Position numbers and translations under genes: made by a program | From: Castanea sativa | Taxonomy: Eukaryota; Streptophyta; Magnoliopsida; Fagales; Fagaceae | Assembly: GCF_040712315.1 (NCBI RefSeq) | Contig: NC_134022.1 | Coordinates: 2,728,001-2,792,000 of the forward strand | Reading direction: 5' to 3' | DNA: 64,000 nucleotides | Shown here: piece by piece, positions 24,734 through 37,938 of the stretch | Layout of the letters: every line of letters begins with the position of its first letter | How positions within the stretch are numbered: the first letter of the stretch is position 1 | The notes under the pieces: generated by a model | Told to the model about the DNA's origin: nothing | Databases searched by the model: none | Seen by the model: the letters and a program-made list of their open reading frames with translations, nothing else

Positions 24734-25833
24734 TGGTATGTGATCTACAACCCTACACCGCAAACCATGAGTGTTGTCATTTTTATACGTAAACACATTA
24801 AATATAGTTGTTCTGTCATTTGTATTTCCTTCCATATTCCTATATAAACAAACGTATTATTATCATTCTATAAAAGAAATATTATTTTGGCATATTTTAA
24901 TATTAATTATAAATAAATTGTTGGATTCTCATTATAAAATCGAGATTAGGCACAAGGCTGAAACCTGCCAACTTAAAAAGGTCATGTTAACACCTTTTTT
25001 TTTTTTTTTTTTGAGAAACAAACACACACACACATACAGGGAAAGGGGATGAAATAAGGGAATACACTTTCATGTTAACACTTGATTGTTATGCGTGAGA
25101 AATTATTCTTTATTTCCCTAAGTAGTCAAAGTTCAAATCTTAGACCATTATATACACGCACACATTAAATTTCGTTGTTCTATTTGTATACATGCACACA
25201 TTAAATTTAGTTGTACTGTCATTTGTATTTCGCTTCATATTCCTATGAAAATAAACATATTATTATTCTCCTATGAAAGAAATATCACGTTGGCACATTT
25301 TAATATTAATTATAAATAAAATTTTAAATTCTCATTTATAATGAAATTTATTAGCAGTGAATTTTGTGGTAAATAAAAAAAGTGTAAGTTTTAATTTTTA
25401 TGGAGAGTTTGCGTCTTACATTTAACTCCAATATTTATTTTAGAAAATCTCACCATGACAAATATAGGCATATTATTTATGTGAATAAGTGGGTTTATAA
25501 TTCACATTAGTATTAATATATTTTTGGTGACTTTGTAGCCCCTTATAGGAAGTGGTGCCGCTTCGTTTGAAATTTGGAGCGATTATCTAGAACACTCATG
25601 AAACCGAGATTAGGCACAAGGCTGAAACCTACTAACTTAAAAAAGCTCATGTTATGTGTGAGCAATTATTCTTTATTTCCCCAAGTAGTCACAGTTCAAA
25701 TATGAGACCCTTATATACATGCAAACATTAAATTTAGTTGTTTATTCATTTTTATACATGCACACATTAAATTTAGTTGTTCTATCATTTGTATTTTGCT
25801 TCATATTCCTATAAAAATAAACATATTATTATC

Positions 25834-25974
25834 ACCGCTCCTCATTGGTGCAGTGGTCACTCTACACGTATAAATGCTTATGAGGCGTGGGGGGCAAAGG
25901 CTAGGGTTTAAGTCTCCAGGAGGGAGCTTCACATACATTTATATTTAGATTAGGCTAGAGTGGAAATTCTATCT

Positions 25975-26017
<43 letters not shown>
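25834..26017 (+). mobile_element. SINE, duplicate of 3297-3464
   Basis: Same A-box-like TGGTGCAGTGG, same ATATTATTATC flanks, but a longer (TA)n tail. The B-box-like sequence here reads GGTTTAAGTCTCC, nearer to the consensus than in copy A. Confidence 0.7.
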
Positions 26018-26025
<8 letters not shown>

Positions 26026-27113
26026 ATCCTTCTATAAAAGAAATATCATGTTGGCACATTTTAATATTAATTATAAATAAACTGTTAAATTTTCATTATA
26101 ATGAAAATTATCTGTTGTGAATTTTATGGTAACTAAAAGAAAAATGTTATATCCACAACATTTTCACAACAAATCCTAAGTGGCAGGTTATTACAGGTTG
26201 TTAGTGGTGGGACAAAAAAGTAATTTCAGTGATAAATTCAAATTAGAACGAATAATAACTAACCACCTACAATTTGTTATGAAAATATTGTAAAAATAAA
26301 AAGGTTTAAGTTTTAATTTTTATGGAGATTTGGCATATTGCATTTAACTCCAATCTTTATTTAGAAACTCTCACCATGACATAAATTGGTATATAATTTA
26401 TGTGAATAAATGAGTTATAATTCCGTTTAGTATTGATATATTTTTGGTGTCTTTGTAGCCCCATATAGAAAGTGGTGTCGCTTTCTATGAAATTTGGAGT
26501 GATTATTCAGAGAACTTATGAATCTAGAACTATTCAATGTAGGATACACAGATACACCTTCATAAGATATAATAAACTATCTTCTTCTTCTTCTTCTTCT
26601 TCTTCTTCTTCTTCTTCTTTTATTTTTTTTATTTTTTATTTATTTTAAATACAAGATAGAATTCCTACTCTAACCTAATCTAAGTATATACGTGTGTAAA
26701 GCTCCCTTTTGAAAACGACCATTACCCCCCACACTCTACAAGCATTTATACTTGAGTTATGTGAATAAATAAGTTATAATGCTCATTAATCTTGAGTGGG
26801 CCTTAAAGTCAATAAATAGGACTATTTGCATCATTATAAATATACCCACTCACACACTAGTGAGTGTGTATTTGTCTCTATGTGTGTATGTGTGTTTTTT
26901 TTTTGTAGAGATAGTTATAATATTGTGTTAATTCTATAACTCGAATCATTTCCCCTCGACTTTCAAGTACTTTGTACATGAAGATGTGTCAATTAAGCTA
27001 CAATGCCCTTGACATTTGTGTGAGTGCGTCTAACAATCTAACAATCTATTATCTATAATAAAAGTTTAATCCCTAAATGGGAGGATGCATACAATGATGA
27101 CATATTTTACTTT

Positions 27114-29146
27114 GACGAAACTACACTATAGATCCTTGAAGTTTGTCTACTAAGCACTATTGGTCCTTCAAGTTTAAAAAATGAATACAATTGGTCTTTC
27201 TATTAACAGTTGTTAGTCTCAGTGCTTACATGGCTAAGGAAGGTGTAATGTGTCAATTTCTAAGTGACATGACATCAAATTTAAAATTGACAAAAAAAAA
27301 AAGGCAAATTACAATTTACCAACTTGTGGTTTAGCCGAAACTTAAGTTGCCTACATATGATTTGAAATTTGATACTTTACCCACATGAGGTTAGCTAATT
27401 AGTTAGAGTTTTGTAACCCACTTTTGTAAAAAATAGGGTTAAATATGTAATTTTACTCCAATTTTATGTCTCTCTCCTCAGAAAACACAAAAAACACAAA
27501 AATACAAAATAAAATAAGATATATATAAAAAATCCAGTGAAACACTTGTATCAAGAGATTTCAAACTATAGATAAATAACTTAAATTTTAATCAAACCTC
27601 AAATGGGTAATGTACTAATGTGTCAAATTTCAAACCATAGATAAACAATTTGAATTTTGGCCAAATCATAAGTGGGTAAATTGTAATTTTTTCAAAAAAT
27701 TAAAATCCAAAATTTGACTCATTAAAAAACTCATCAACCCGTTAGAAGCCAAACCATTTCAAACTGACCCATTGAGAAATGAGTATTCCCAAATCAAACT
27801 GAAAATCGCTAAGCCCAATCTGAGAGAAAGTGAGAGATAGAGACGAAATATTAGAGGATTTGTATGAACTAATTGAAGTACTGGCCTTGGATTTTTGCTT
27901 TTAAGTCCAATTATTGGAAATATTTCCATTTTGTTTCATTGATAAATCCACAACTGCAAACCATGCTAATTGAAACGAGGAGGCCTGTGGGAAACACACA
28001 TGGGGTATGTTAATATCATTGAAAATTTGATAAATCAAGAAAATGGGATTCGAAGATCCAAATAGTTGCACTCACACTAATGGGTATGTGACTGCACAGC
28101 ATGGCACCAGTGGCTATGCGTGTGAGAGGACATTGGTCACGAGAGAAGGATGACGGGAGGGGCAGGATGGCGGTGTCAAGATTAGGGCTAGTAATTTTTA
28201 ATGATATGAGAATACCTGTTTGTCAACGGGTCAATTTGAAATGGTTTGGGCATTTGGCTTCTAATGATTTTTTTTGTGTGGCTAAAATACAAAACTCACT
28301 CTTTTAATTTCCACAATTTGTCATTTTAGTCCTATAAGTTTGGGTTTTGTCATTTCAGTCTTCTAAGTTTCATTACTTTCTAATTAAGTCTTCTATTAAT
28401 GTGCCGTTAGTTTCTGCCGATAACTTTTATTTTTTTTATTTACTACTTAATTTTAGAAAAGATGTTAATTATAAATAAATAAAAAAAATTAGAAACCCAA
28501 ACACTACGGCAGCTTGCCAATCGACGAGGCCTCCATTGAATGCTCAACACTATTAAAACTCATCCTTCCTCCGTTGCTTCTTCCGTTGACACTGTTGGCT
28601 CTATGCCACAGACTCCATCTCTTATCTCGTCTCAACCACTGTTATGCCAGCACTAACAAAGTTGCAAAACGACACAAAACAGAAGTATAATCTCACTACG
28701 AAACTTCAAATCAAAAGGATCAAAGCTGTGAAAAAAAACAAACAGGTTTCAGATAAAAAGTGAAATAAGTCGATAAAAATTTTGGATCCGACCTAGATGT
28801 TTTATTAATTTTACTATATACCCAGAAAGAGAAATTGAGGAAAATGCCTAAGGCAAAGATTCCACATATTATAACTCCCCTATAAGAAACCAAAAAACAA
28901 TCAAATCATTGAGATGACCAAAGTGTTAAAAAGGAGCCGTACACAACTTTTTTGTTTATGACAATGAATATTTGCTACAATAAAAGTTTGTAAAACTTTA
29001 TAGCCAATTAGCTCAATTAGCCTCAAATAAAAACAAAGCTAGTAGCCTGCACAAAATTCAGATTCAAATCAATTGTAATTATTTTTGAAACTTAAGAGAC
29101 CAACAGTGCTTAGTAATTAAACTTTGACCAACAATGTAGTTTCGCC
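27114..29146. mobile_element. Non-autonomous MULE, duplicate of 4561-6616
   Basis: Left flank TTTTACTTT (27105-27113) and right flank TTTTATTTT (29147-29155, one change from the original 9-bp target duplication). Internal nested inverted repeats are the same as in copy A. Confidence 0.7.
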
Positions 29147-29460
29147 TTTTATTTTCTTCAAGCATAAAATAATGACATATATGCTTTCTCCAAGAATAAA
29201 ATGATGAGATATATGCTTTCTTATAATTACAACCCTTAATTTCTTTTAAATAAAACTAACCATTTATGTTTTTCATTCCCCCCTCTCCTCTCTCTCTCTC
29301 CTTAGACTTTATCTCTCCATATTTCTCTCTCTTCTTCATAACATAAAAATAAAAATAAAAAATAATTATAAATAATAATAACGATTTATGTTTTATGCTT
29401 TTCTATATATATAAAAAAGAGGTATATCTTAATCTCTCTTTTTTAATTAGCATATGAGTA

Positions 29461-30721
29461 GGTAGTTTTTTTTTTTTTTTTTGGGAAACTATAATTTAAG
29501 TTCCTCTTGTTTACTTGCAAGCATAATTGGTTTCTAAAGTTTTAAGTGAGTGTAATTAGTTCTTTAAGTTTTCAAAATAAGCAATATAAGTATGTTTGTT
29601 AACTTCTATCAGTGATGTTATTTATGTGACCAACTAAATAATAACTTGACATTTCTTTTAACGACGTGACACTTCTTTTAATTAAAAATTATCAAAAAAA
29701 AAAAGAAAATTGAATTTACACGTAAAAAATAAAAAGAAGACCCGTTCCAAATTCAATCCAAACCTAACCCGGTTCCAAATCAAACCACGAGAGGGAGAGA
29801 GAGGGGGGATTGAACAGACCCAAGCCCAGCCGCCGCCGCCCTCCGCTGGAGACAGTGGCTTCCTGGCTCACGCATTCTTGTCCAAAGCAACATCCACTGC
29901 CATGGTGGCCTCCCTCCTCCTCTCGCATAACCTCGCCGTTCCTTCCTCCTCCCATCTCATCTCAGGTATTACACTTTTTCCTATGGTTGTGCAACCCAAT
30001 TCCATTTTAGATTTGGTACCTCACCTCCCCTTTTATTAGGTCCATGTAAGTTTTTTTTATATTTTATTCTGTGTTTCTATCTGTTGTTAGATCGAGAATA
30101 TGAAATTCTATGGTAGGAGAAACAAATTTGGTTATGATGGAGAATGCATAAATTTAATTTAAAAAAAAAAAAAAAAAAGAAGCCCAATTTCAATTTCAAC
30201 GTAAATTTTTCTGGTCTCCAATTCGTAGTGGAACAATAAAAAAAGGAGACCTCCATATGAACCTGTTGATTAAGCAAATTGCAGGCAATGGAATGTTTTT
30301 TTTTTTTTTTTTGAACTCAGCCATTGAATGATTTTAACATAAATACATCAAGTGATTTAATGAAATGATTTTTTTTTGGCATACCTTTAGGTGTTTACAG
30401 GAGCAAGGAAACCATTTTTTTGTACTGACATGAATGACAATTATAAGTTGTATTCCAAAATTTTAAGCACTTACTGATTTTTTTTATGCTTATTATTCGG
30501 ATACTTACCTCATTGGTAGTTGGGTGAGAGAGATTCATGGATCACAAGACCCGTTGATCGAAAAGGCATTCCCTCTAATCTTCACACTTAGACATTGGTT
30601 ATCTTATTATACTACTTCCATCGCTTCTAAATGTGTATTGAAATTGTAGAATAACTTTGTAAAAATAATTTAGCCCTTTGCTGTGTCTGTTTTTAATGGT
30701 GAATTCCTTGCTCTTGTTGTA
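29461..30721 (+). other. Spacer with a GC-rich leader and one short coding exon
   Basis: A T-run (29467-29482) and AT-rich repeat sequence precede a GC-rich block (29750-29965). The exon candidate is 29902-29965, starting MVASLLLSHNLAVPSSSH, which looks like the start of a plastid transit peptide, ending at a CAG|GTATTA donor in phase 1. The 29966-30721 part is intron-like AT-rich sequence with poly(A) and poly(T) runs. Confidence 0.35.
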
Positions 30722-31040
30722 GGGATGGGCGACTTTGACTTCACAATCGGCCTTTACTATTGGTGGAAGATTAAGAATAATCCATACAAATATGAAGGAG
30801 GGGAGGTAAAGATATATGAAGATAATAATTCTGATGAAATGTCACTTGTTGAGATATGACTGTTGCGAGTGAGACATCCAGAAGAATTACAAATTTCTAT
30901 AAGAATACACAAGTGCAGAAGCGAACGAAATTTCTTGTGGATAAATATGTAGAAGTGAAGGCGCTTGTGGAGATAAATGTGTATTTGAAGTGGATTGAAA
31001 CAGTTCAAGGGAGTTCAAACATGTTGAACAGTGGAATTTA
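30722..31040 (+). pseudogene. Unrecognised exon piece, phase-compatible with 29902-29965
   Basis: After a TTGTTGTAG acceptor, the frame that continues from the phase-1 donor at 29965 reads GDFDFTIGLYYWWKIKNNPY and stays open to a TGA at about 30857. A second frame (30856-31038) reads VQKRTKFLVDKYVEVKALVE and is also open. The two together look like an exon with a frameshift or missing splice junction. I do not recognise the protein. It is likely a captured or decayed gene fragment on the plus strand. Confidence 0.3.
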
Positions 31041-31139
31041 ATATGATGTTTATTGGAAACCTTGTCAAATTATGCAGTTGACTAGTCTCTTGTTAACTGT
31101 GATTTCCTTGTCTTGAAAACTTTTCCTGTAACCTTTGGC

Positions 31140-31960
31140 TAGATATTCACTACTCAGTAATGCTTATCTAATTTTATCGGCGGTAGTAGTTCCTTTCAAG
31201 ATAGACAGTTGGAGCTGTTTAGATTTGCTAGAGACAAAAATGCTCGAGTCTTTGATTGTATGGAATGGGTACATGGCAAGGCACACTGGATACCTATTTT
31301 TTATTCGAGATGTTCAAGATTGCAAGTTGGAGCCTATGACTCAGTTTTTAGATGATCTGTATGCTGCACAGGTTGGTTCATCTGGTGGTGATAAGCTGGT
31401 TTGGCTCCCTTCCACCAACAAAGCGTTTCAAATCAAGAGTTATTACACAGTGATCAATGCTAGAGCAGCTCATAATCTTAATTTTCCTTGGAAGTGTGTC
31501 TGGAGAGGTATTTCCCCACCTAGTATCCTTTTTTGTCTGGGAGGCAACACTGGGAAAAATTCTAATGGCAAATAACCTCTGTAAAAGGGGTATTGTAATT
31601 ACGGATTGGTGTTGCATGTGTAAATTATCTGGTGAAACATTAAGTCATTTTGTTGTTCCATTGTTCAATTGCCTTTGATTTGCGGGTTTTTTTTCGTCTG
31701 CGCCATTAGGATTGCTTGGGTCATGCCAAATTCAGTCAAGTCTATGATGGGGCCTTGGAGTGGAATGATGGGGCATTGTAGGTATGGAACTGTATGGGGG
31801 GCAGGGCCAGCCTGTATTCTATGGTGCATTTGGAGAGAGAAATCAGCAGATATATATTTGCGGAGAAGAAGCTGTCTATACTGAATCTCATGTTTCTTTT
31901 CTTGAAAACTCTCTTTGAATGGGTGATGCACTCTTTTACTATCTCAACCTTTTTTCTTAT
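31140..31960 (+). mobile_element. LINE fragment (zf-RVT region), degenerate
   Basis: Frames at 31200-31570 and 31470-31680 together read as the C-terminal part of a plant non-LTR reverse transcriptase: GDKLVWLPSTNKAFQIKSYY, then WKCVWRGISPP, FFVWEATLGKILMANNL and the zinc-ribbon-like WCCMCKLSGETLSH, with ILWCIWREK further on. At least two frameshifts are needed. There is no RT core and no RNase H domain. Confidence 0.65.
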
Positions 31961-32597
31961 GGAGTTTTTCGACTCATTGTACTTGTATCGCTAATCTTAT
32001 AGCTTCCTTTTCTTTCTTTTCTTTCTTTCTATTTTTTAAATCTCTGAATACTTCTAGTATACGCTTTTCCAAATTTAATAATTTACAATCACTTATCAAA
32101 AAAGAAAAAGAAAAAAGAAACCTCCTTTTTCATCTTGATAAGCTATTTGATTTTAGTTGTGCAAGAAGACCAACCTAACTCGATGGCCTATTCAGTTTTG
32201 CTGTTGGTTTGGTTTTTACCTGTATGAGTGAGTAATTGGTCTATAAATTAGTTGTTGTAATTTAAGCTGTCTTTCTGTACCCTACTGACATTTCACTATT
32301 TAAGATTGGAAGACTTGGGTTTGCATAGAATCCTTATGAGATAGGTTATACTCATTCTGTGCTGTTTTATTGTTGTTCTATTCCATTTTGGAATACCCTA
32401 AAATGAGTTTCTTTTTGGGAAGTTAATTGGTACAATTTTTTGTAATTAATCAAACTTTTTTTGGTTATCTTTTGATTTTTTGCTGATTCAAGTTGCTCTC
32501 TATGAATTAATTATAATTGGAAAACTATGTAATATATTCTTTGATTTGTTTTAAGTAATAATGATAATAATAATCTCTAAGCCTATCAACAATATCA

Positions 32598-32748
32598 ATC
32601 GTAAGGTTCTTTATGTTGTGGAGCTTCTTCAAGACAAAGTTGATTCAATGGTGTTTGTGAAGGTTGAGAAGGCTCCACTTAAGCTGACATAGGTGGTTTA
32701 GATGCCCTGATATTGGATATTGTGTAGGCAGTTGAACTCCCTGGACTA
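32598..32748 (+). pseudogene. Fragment of 26S proteasome AAA-ATPase subunit RPT2 (regulatory subunit 4)
   Basis: One frame reads RKVLYVVELLQDKVDSMVFV followed by KVEKAPLKL; after a frameshift another reads DIGGLDALILDIV, a stop, then AVELPG. From family knowledge the intact RPT2 segment has the same order: a VL..VGLLQDEVDP block, KVEKAPLES, then DIGGLDAQIQEIKEAVELP just before the AAA domain. Only about 50 codons remain, with a stop and a frameshift. No intron interrupts it. It is a gene scrap on the plus strand, like its neighbours. Confidence 0.7.
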
Positions 32749-33000
32749 TATTATATTGTTGGTCAGAGTGCATATTTTCTATAATTACTATGAAGATTGC
32801 GTGAACTTGGACCTTGCATGTAAGTGAACCTTACAGCAAGAATGAATGATCCTTGTCAGGTTTTAAAACTTAATGCTGTTGATAATGTATCTATTATGCA
32901 AATGTTTGATTATTTATCTATGCAAATGAATGATCCTTGTCAGGTTTTAATTTTTTAACTGCATAACACACTACTTCCTCAAAAAAAAAAAAAAAAAAAC

Positions 33001-33670
33001 CTACATAACACACTTGAAAACCCAAAAACAAAAACCCAATGCTCCACCTCCACCTTTGAAAAACAGAAACAAAACCTTACTACTAATCCAATGCAGAAAA
33101 CCTTACATTGTTTTATACTCCACCACTATAAAAGCCAGGCTTCTTCTTCTCCAGCAGCAGTTTCAGCAGTTCATACTCTCTCTTTCTTTAATACTCCTTC
33201 TCTGATTGCCACAACTGAGCAATCAAATCAAGGTTAGGATTTTTTCTATTTGCTATTTATTGATTTCTAGGGTTTAGTTTGATAATCCTTACCATATACG
33301 TTCTAATAGATCAAAATACCTTTTGATTTAGTGGAGCTGCTGCTTTTATTTCACAAACAATGCAAGGAAATCTGAGGACTTAGGCTGTGATCAAAATGAT
33401 GGTTTTTTGTTTCTTTGTTCGTAGTCCGTTCGAGAAGCTTCTTCTTAAGAAAGGTATGTTATTGAATTTGGCTTTTACCTTCATAAAATCTGACTCCACA
33501 AACCCTGAATGTAAGACTGTTGATATATTACAGAAATAATTTATTTTTGTGATAATGTAAAAGGGATATTGAGGCTTTACTGTTACTGTTATTGGTGTCA
33601 AAGGTATAGAACGTATGTGTAAAAGAACTGTTGCGAAAGTATTATTTTGAATAACCATCAATACACATTT
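33001..33670 (+). promoter_or_regulatory. Promoter- and leader-like segment interrupted by a LINE
   Basis: CTATAAAAGCC at about 33126 is a good TATA box. It is followed by a CT-rich leader (33140-33230) and a possible donor CAAG|GTTAGG near 33231. No coding sequence can be attached, and the LINE at 33672 cuts it. It may be a captured 5' end of a gene. Confidence 0.3.
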
Positions 33671-33671
33671 A

Positions 33672-35462
33672 TAAGTGGTGCAAGTGTTGCTATCTAGAGC
33701 CGGGAAGGAAATATTAATCAAGGCGGTGGCCCAATCGATTCCTACATACACAATGGGTGTATTCTTATTACCAGTAAAATTATGTGATGAGCTAAACTCA
33801 ATGTGTGGAAGGTTTTGGTGGGGACAAGCTGAAAATGAAAGGAAGATACATTGGAAGAGTTGGGGGAGGCTGTCTCAATCAAAAAGGAAGGGGGGTATGG
33901 GTTTTCGTGATCTAAGGGCCTTCAATCTTGCCATGCTAGCAAAACAACTTTGGCGTATGTTGCAAAATCCGGAGTCTCTCATTTACCAATGTTTTAAACA
34001 TAGATATTTCCCTTGATGCAATCTGTTGGAGGCAAGTGATTCCACAAATAGCTCATATGTATGGAAGAGCTTAATGGCTGCTATGCCTATTTTGAAACAA
34101 GGAAGCTGTTGGCATGTTGGGAATGGAGCTTCAATTAGTGTCATGCATGAAAAATGGATTATGAACCATCCTACATGCAAGGTTCTTCACCCCCCAGATG
34201 TGCAGGAATGGGAATGGAGAGTCTCAGACTTGATAGACCCGAATCTGAGGTGTTGGGACAGAGAGCTGATTTGGACAAAGTTTCATGAAGAGGATGCTGA
34301 GGCAATCTGTAGAATTCCCTTGAGCCATCGGTGTGTAGCAGACCAACTCATATGGATTCATAACAGAAATGGGAAATACTCTGTAAAATCTGGATATCAC
34401 GTGGCGAGACAGATTCTTAGAGCGGACGAATGGACTGAATGCTCATCGGGTTCTGCTGGGATGGATGTGTGGATGAAATTGTGGAAATTGAATGTCCCAT
34501 GTAAGATTAAAATTTTTGGGTGGAGGGCCTGTCAAAATATTCTGCCCAACACGTGTGAATTTAGCCCAACGAAAAATTATTGAGAATACTTGCTGTGAGT
34601 TGTGCAAAAGAGCTCCGGAGAATGGAATTCATGCGCTTTGGGAGTGTGGTGTAGCGCAAGGGATATGGGCTGGAAGCTTGGTCAAACTACAGAAGTGTAC
34701 TCAAGGCCAAGGAGATGTTTTGCAACTCTTTGCTGACTTACTGAAGAGGCTGTCCACAGAGGAGTTTGAATTGTTCTTAGTTCTGGCACAGTTTATCTGG
34801 AACCAACAGAATTCAGTGATCCATGGGGGGAAGTTGAAAGATCCTAGGTAAGTTCTCACAAGGGCAGAGGATTTTCTGACAGAGTATCACCAAGCACAGG
34901 AACAGCTGTTGTTGATGCCGAATACACCCCAGCAGACAATGGGTTGGCAGCCTCCTCAATCTGCTCAGTACAAGTTGAACTTCGATGCGGCGATATACAC
35001 AGACATGGGGCGTTCAGGTGTGGGAGCAATTATTCGAAATGAGAATGGAGAAGTCATGGCTGCCTTGTCTGCTATGGGACCTTTTGTTCAAGATAGTGAG
35101 GAAGCCGAGATAGTTGCTTGCCGAATAGCTCTTGAATTCGCCATAGATGCGGGATTCTCGGATTTGGTAGTTGAAGGCGATAATGTAAATGTCATGAGAG
35201 CCATTGCATGGAAGTGTATGGACAATTCCAGACTAGGCATGGTAATTGAAGACATTCATTGCCTTATAAGTGGCCTGAGATGGAGTTCAGTAAGCTGTGT
35301 AAAGCGTAGTGCCAATACTGCTGCCCATTATTTAGCTCGTTTTGCTAGGAATGTATCTGATGAACTGGTATGGATTGAGGATTGTCCACAACCTGCCAGG
35401 GATGCTTTGTATAATGACTCCTTGATTTTCAGTTGAATGATAGACCAGTCACTCTTCAAAAA

Positions 35463-35473
<11 letters not shown>
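33672..35473 (+). mobile_element. 5'-truncated L1-type LINE with RNase H domain
   Basis: Starts in the region after the RT palm (GKEILIKAVAQSIPTYTMGV), followed by the FWWGQ...RKIHWKSW block, the zf-RVT region (WKLWKLNVPCKIKIFGW-like, 34480-34600) and a C-terminal RNase H (34909-35436) with DAAIY, EEAEIVA and EGDNVNVM acidic motifs. Few disruptions: a stop near 34015 and frameshifts near 34560 and 34850. The 3' end is A(13) followed by (TA)n. It is younger-looking than the LINE at 6930. Confidence 0.85.
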
Positions 35474-35493
<20 letters not shown>

Positions 35494-37910
35494 TTAGATT
35501 GGAAATTGAATTTGGTTGGACATGCTTTAATGATTGCCATATTTTCAACCTTCAATGATAGGTCTTACTGTTCTAAATCTTGCAATCAAATTTAGATATC
35601 TGTTTACCGTGTATTATATGTATCCCGATTGTATTGATATTGTTGTATGACGAAAATTTCTGTAACTATAAATCAATGATTCTTTTTTTAATCATTGATT
35701 TGTGCCCTTTATTATTGATTCAGTTTTGCAAAGCACTATGGATTTCACTGATGTCTCTTTTACTATGGATTTTTGTTGTTGAGTGAAGGCTTAGTCATTG
35801 GCAGCTTGGGGGAGGTTTGATATTGTGGGTCTTTGAAGATTGAAGTTCAATAGCAGTTTTGGGCATATTGGGACAACCAAAGCTGCAATGGACATAGATT
35901 ATGAATCAATCTTATGAGGTGATGTTAACAATTATAACATATTGTATGAATTCTAGTAGATAATTGGAATTCATATAATACGTTCAATAGCCTCTAGAGC
36001 AACTTTTATTAATAATTTTTTATTTCTGTTAATTTGTTAATAATTGTTAATTGGAATTTTGCTTTAATATAGTGACTATGACTCTCTTGCTTATTTATAA
36101 ATCTGTTTTTGTTTTTGGAATTTGAATTTATAGGTTCTTTAGTGGATTTGTGGATTACATCCATTGGTAGAAGCTTTCAGCACCTTCAAAATTCATGCGT
36201 GTGTTCTTCTTTGACCACTTTGTCTTCATCTAATTCATTTTACCAGGAGTGCTTTTGTTTTGTTAGAGATGCAGTTATTTTGATTCTGCCTTGATTGGTT
36301 CATTTAGGGTAATTGTGGAGGAAATTTGATTATGAGTTTCTAATTAATTTGACCACTTACTTCAAGGCCCTCCAAACATGGGCTGTTTGGAGACAAAAAA
36401 AAGACCTACATAATCTGTTATAATTATTATGCTTTAAATCAGGCTGTAAGAATCAGGTTGTAAGAGCCTAAGAAAATTTGATGTTGTCAATTCTTTCTGG
36501 GCGGGCCTTCCCTCTCCCATGAAAATAATAAGCTGAATGCCTTGCAATGCTTTCCAGGTTGCCATCATCCCTAAAGGCTCCAACCTCACAGTTGCCACAA
36601 ATTAGCCACTTTCCGATGACTAGATTTTTGTAAAATGGATATATTTTTACCCAATGAATTCATAGATGGATATTCTGAATCCATACAATTTATTAATTTC
36701 TCCAACAAATATGATTTCCAAAAATCCATAATTATTTTAGAGTTCTTATGAAATTCAGATTTATTTTCTCCTTTTTTCTTTTCATTGAGATGGATTTTTT
36801 TGAAGCCTAACTATGTTCAATGTGAAGTACTTCATTTTGAGATTAATATCATAATGAGGAGTCTCATAGTATCTTAATCTCCATGTTGCACTTTGGAGCA
36901 ATTTTTTAAAATTATTTTGGTTATTGGGTTGAAAATTTCCACCAATTGTTGGATATTGTATATGGTAGATGAAGCACATCTCCTATGTCTTCAGAGAAGA
37001 AAGCAAGGTGGAGAAAATAAATCAAGTGGCTTTTATCCATAACTGATAAAAGATGGAGCAAATATGGAGTTGATAAATCTTATTCGAATTTGCTAGGCAA
37101 GTAGACTCATGGATCAAACATTCACTTAATTTGTGTTGATGTTATTCTTATTGAGAAAGAAAAGAAAGAAGGCTGATGGCCTATTCATCTATAATTTTGT
37201 AGGTTTGCTACTCTTTTTTTTTCTTTTTCTTTTTTTATGTATGGATTCTTTTTTTTAAGAGAACTGTTAATCTTACTATGAATATTGTTATTCTATGTTT
37301 ACTTTTTTTTTCTCTTTGTTTGTGTTATATAAATGTTATATTTCTAATAGTACCAAAGCTATTAATCTTTCTATGTATGTTTGCTGTTATGTAATATCTA
37401 ATAAGACCACTTTAAAGGTAGATTATGGAATTTTTTTCCCCAGCATAGGTAATCATGATAAATTTAATTTTACAAGGGATGCTACTGTATAACTGAAACA
37501 AGTTTGCATTGATTTGATTTTTTATTCACCTGTTGTTATTTTGGTCAATGCTGACTGCTTGCTTGAATTCCAAATGCATTAGGATTATGATTGTCTCAAG
37601 TGAAGAGAGACATTTTTGAAAATTTTCATCCAACCACCCCCTGTTGGTGCATCTTCACATTTTGAATTTATATTGATCTAATTGTTATTCCTATCTTGCA
37701 TGCTTTCTTTGCAGCGTGATTGCTAATCATGATAAGTTTGCATATGTAATGTGTGGTCTTATCAATAGTTAAATATATATGGGGCAGTATATTTCTTAAC
37801 TTCTTTTTGTAATCTTTACTAAAAACAATTAATGGTAGTGCATTTTAGTTTAATTTTCTTTTTTATGAATTTAGAAACAATTATTGGTTCTTCATTTTTT
37901 ATTTAACCAT
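35474..37910. other. Non-coding spacer upstream of a Helitron end
   Basis: AT-rich with T-runs. The short ORFs (for example 36109-36294) have no recognisable product. I see no supported gene. Confidence 0.4.
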
Positions 37911-37938
37911 CCTGTGCATCGCACAGGTTAGCTTCTAG
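37911..37938 (+). mobile_element. Helitron-type 3' terminus
   Basis: A perfect 7-bp hairpin CCTGTGC-ATC-GCACAGG (37911-37927) is followed after 7 bases by CTAG (37935-37938) and then T, the canonical end structure of plant Helitrons, which insert between A and T. The 5' end is not certain. A TCTATATATATAAAA motif at about 29402 is one candidate but is not preceded by A. Confidence 0.6.

Larger units (their letters stand above)
22561..29460. repeat. Segmental duplication, copy C (partner 1-6929)
   Basis: Same content and order as 1-6929: neprosin gene except its last exon, upstream repeats, SINE (25834-26017 with target duplications 25823-25833 and 26018-26028), SINE fragment (26652-26753), and MULE. 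It ends at ATGAGTA (29460), after which the sequence differs from copy A. Confidence 0.9.

Noticed and set aside
29402..29425. TCTATATATATAAAA as a definite Helitron 5' end
   Set aside because: The base before TC is T and not A, and the motif is simple AT-rich sequence; kept only as a candidate.
33340..33660. C/D-box snoRNA candidates (TGATCAAAATGATGG, CTGA-like motifs)
   Set aside because: Box spacing and terminal pairing do not fit well; the motifs are short enough to occur by chance.
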